Source: Bacteroidota bacterium (GTDB lineage: Bacteria > Bacteroidota > Bacteroidia > Chitinophagales > Chitinophagaceae). From it: a DNA stretch of 5,655 bases. A program made the translations under genes and the position numbers. The notes under the pieces are model-generated. The model made no database searches. It saw only the letters and a program-made list of their open reading frames with translations, and had not been told where the DNA came from. Positions 4,708 through 5,655 of the stretch are shown here, piece by piece; the first letter of the stretch is position 1, and the number at the start of each line of letters is the position of its first letter. The stretch is from positions 1 to 5,655 of the forward strand of contig JAEWDG010000265.1 in the NCBI GenBank assembly GCA_023390215.1. The letters run 5' to 3'.

Positions 4708-5655
4708 TTACTCCAATATCATAGCTGATAACGCCGGAATAGCCAGTTTTATTTCGCAGATGCGCTTCTTTTTGTCAGTTGATTTTGAATACACTGCTGT
4801 GTTGACGAAATTTCCATTGCCCCAGAAAGCCAGGTCATTGCTGTTGAAAAGAACTTTCCAACCTGACCTGCCGGGAATCTCCAGCTTAAACTCCGGATAA
4901 TCAGTGGATGACATATTCAGAATGATGAGCAATTCTTTCCGGTTCTTTGCTTTTCGCTTGTATGCTATCACTCCTTCCTCACGATGGTTTAGCGAAGCCC
5001 ATTCAAAACCCGCAGGATCAAATTGCAGTTCATACAATGCAGGGTGCGATCTGTACATTTCGTTTAGCTTTCGCACACATTCCTGCAGGTTGTTATGCGC
5101 GGGATATTGCAATAAATGCCAATCGAGCTCAGATTTATCGTTCCATTCACTGGTTTGGCCGAACTCATTTCCCATGAATAATAACTTAGCCCCGGGATGT
5201 GTATACATATACGTGTACAATAAACGCAGGTTGGCAAATTTTTGGAATTCATCTCCCGGCATTTTATACAGCATCGGACTTTTACCATGAACAACTTCAT
5301 CATGGCTCAGGGGTAACATGAATTTTTCATCATAGAAATACATCATGCTGAAACTGAATTGATCCTGATCCGAAGGACGGTGCTGTGGATCTTTTTTAAA
5401 ATACCTGAACGTATCGTGCATCCAGCCCATCATCCATTTCATACCAAAACCAAAGCCTCCTTTATCAGTGGACAATGTAATGCCAGGCCAATCGGAAGCT
5501 TCTTCAGCTATGGTTTGTATATCGGGAAAATCTTTGTAGAGAATATTATTCATATCCCTGAGAAACTGAATAGCTTCAAGATTTTCGTTTCCACCATATG
5601 CATTCGGCTCCCATTCTCCATCCTGCCTTGAAAAATCAAGTCGTATGATAGAGTT
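4708..5655 (-). CDS. glgB: 1,4-alpha-glucan (glycogen) branching enzyme, C-terminal half
   Basis: GH13 enzyme that cuts an alpha-1,4-glucan segment and rejoins it through an alpha-1,6 bond, making branch points in glycogen in the cytoplasm. The frame stays open to the right edge, so 315 residues of the C-terminal part are present; the family is usually 630-730 long. The fragment begins in the catalytic barrel with LDFSRQDGEWEPNAYGG (6-22). It keeps the general acid (Glu51 in TIAEE) and the transition-state Asp119 in LPLSHDEVVHG; their spacing of 68 equals E. coli Glu458 to Asp526. The nucleophile Asp should lie three codons beyond the edge. GWMHDTFRYF, MPGDEFQKFANLRLL, FMGNEFGQ and LDWHLLQYP are typical GlgB segments. 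The all-beta alpha-amylase C-terminal domain follows from about residue 215 to the end. An internal ATG at 5553 is not the start, since conserved barrel sequence precedes it. The TPR lipoprotein gene follows 25 nt downstream. Confidence 0.97.
   Translation of the reverse strand, partial: NSIIRLDFSRQDGEWEPNAYGGNENLEAIQFLRDMNNILYKDFPDIQTIAEEASDWPGITLSTDKGGFGFGMKWMMGWMHDTFRYFKKDPQHRPSDQDQFSFSMMYFYDEKFMLPLSHDEVVHGKSPMLYKMPGDEFQKFANLRLLYTYMYTHPGAKLLFMGNEFGQTSEWNDKSELDWHLLQYPAHNNLQECVRKLNEMYRSHPALYELQFDPAGFEWASLNHREEGVIAYKRKAKNRKELLIILNMSSTDYPEFKLEIPGRSGWKVLFNSNDLAFWGNGNFVNTAVYSKSTDKKKRICEIKLAIPALSAMILE

Noticed and set aside
4699..4714. Inverted repeat TGGAG/CTCCA region at the end of glgB, considered as a terminator between glgB and the TPR gene
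   Set aside because: The stem is only about 5 bp with a long A/T loop and no T-tract follows on the minus strand, so it is unlikely to terminate transcription.
4904..5290. 128-codon plus-strand open frame opposite glgB
   Set aside because: Antisense to strongly conserved GlgB sequence, with no family motif and Ser/Cys/Phe-rich composition typical of an antisense shadow.
5551..5553. ATG at 5553 as the start of glgB
   Set aside because: The 34 upstream codons to the window edge encode conserved branching-enzyme barrel sequence (LDFSRQDGEW, NAYGG, NLEAIQFL), so this Met is internal and the gene is cut by the window edge.
1..5655. A novel defence, mobile or multi-gene system
   Set aside because: Every gene except two exported proteins of uncertain role belongs to a common housekeeping family. 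No transposase, integrase, toxin, nuclease-effector pair, CRISPR repeats or terminal inverted repeats are visible.

Overview
The window looks like an ordinary chromosomal stretch from a member of the Bacteroidota, most likely near the Chitinophagaceae. The placement rests on three things. Start codons sit behind A/T-rich leaders without Shine-Dalgarno sequences. Three genes are preceded by the Bacteroidota-type -7 element TAnnTTTG, two of them with a TTTG -33 element 19-20 nt upstream. The protein families (an FKBP-like lipoprotein beside an NrnA-type DHH phosphoesterase, and a DUF1684-like secreted protein) also fit. The family-level placement is inference from remembered protein resemblance. 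I see no mobile element, CRISPR array, tRNA, rRNA or phage gene, and no gene-free stretch longer than about 110 bases.

Layout, left to right. (1) A minus-strand pair: nrnA (359-1381), then, 10 nt downstream, an FKBP-like lipoprotein gene that runs off the left edge (1-348). (2) A 112-nt divergent intergenic region with back-to-back promoters and a perfect 10-bp palindrome between them. (3) ndk on the plus strand (1494-1913), closed by a strong intrinsic terminator (1935-1961). (4) A plus-strand two-gene operon: an arginase-family gene (2014-2961) and, 3 nt later, a secreted DUF1684-like protein (2965-3606) with a Lys/Asp low-complexity tail. (5) A convergent junction with a hairpin terminator that serves the minus strand. 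(6) A minus-strand pair entering from the right edge: the C-terminal half of glycogen branching enzyme glgB (4708-5655) and, 25 nt downstream, a TPR-repeat lipoprotein (3669-4682).

Functionally this is housekeeping: turnover of 2-5-nt RNA and pAp (NrnA), nucleotide triphosphate balance (Ndk), arginine catabolism (arginase), glycogen branching (GlgB), and three exported proteins of uncertain role. The genes do not form one pathway. The points most worth checking are the very short predicted 5' leaders of nrnA and the arginase gene, the start-codon correction for nrnA, the palindrome between the divergent promoters, the active-site variants of the arginase, and the charged tail on the DUF1684 protein. 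I found no convincing evidence of an undescribed multi-gene system.
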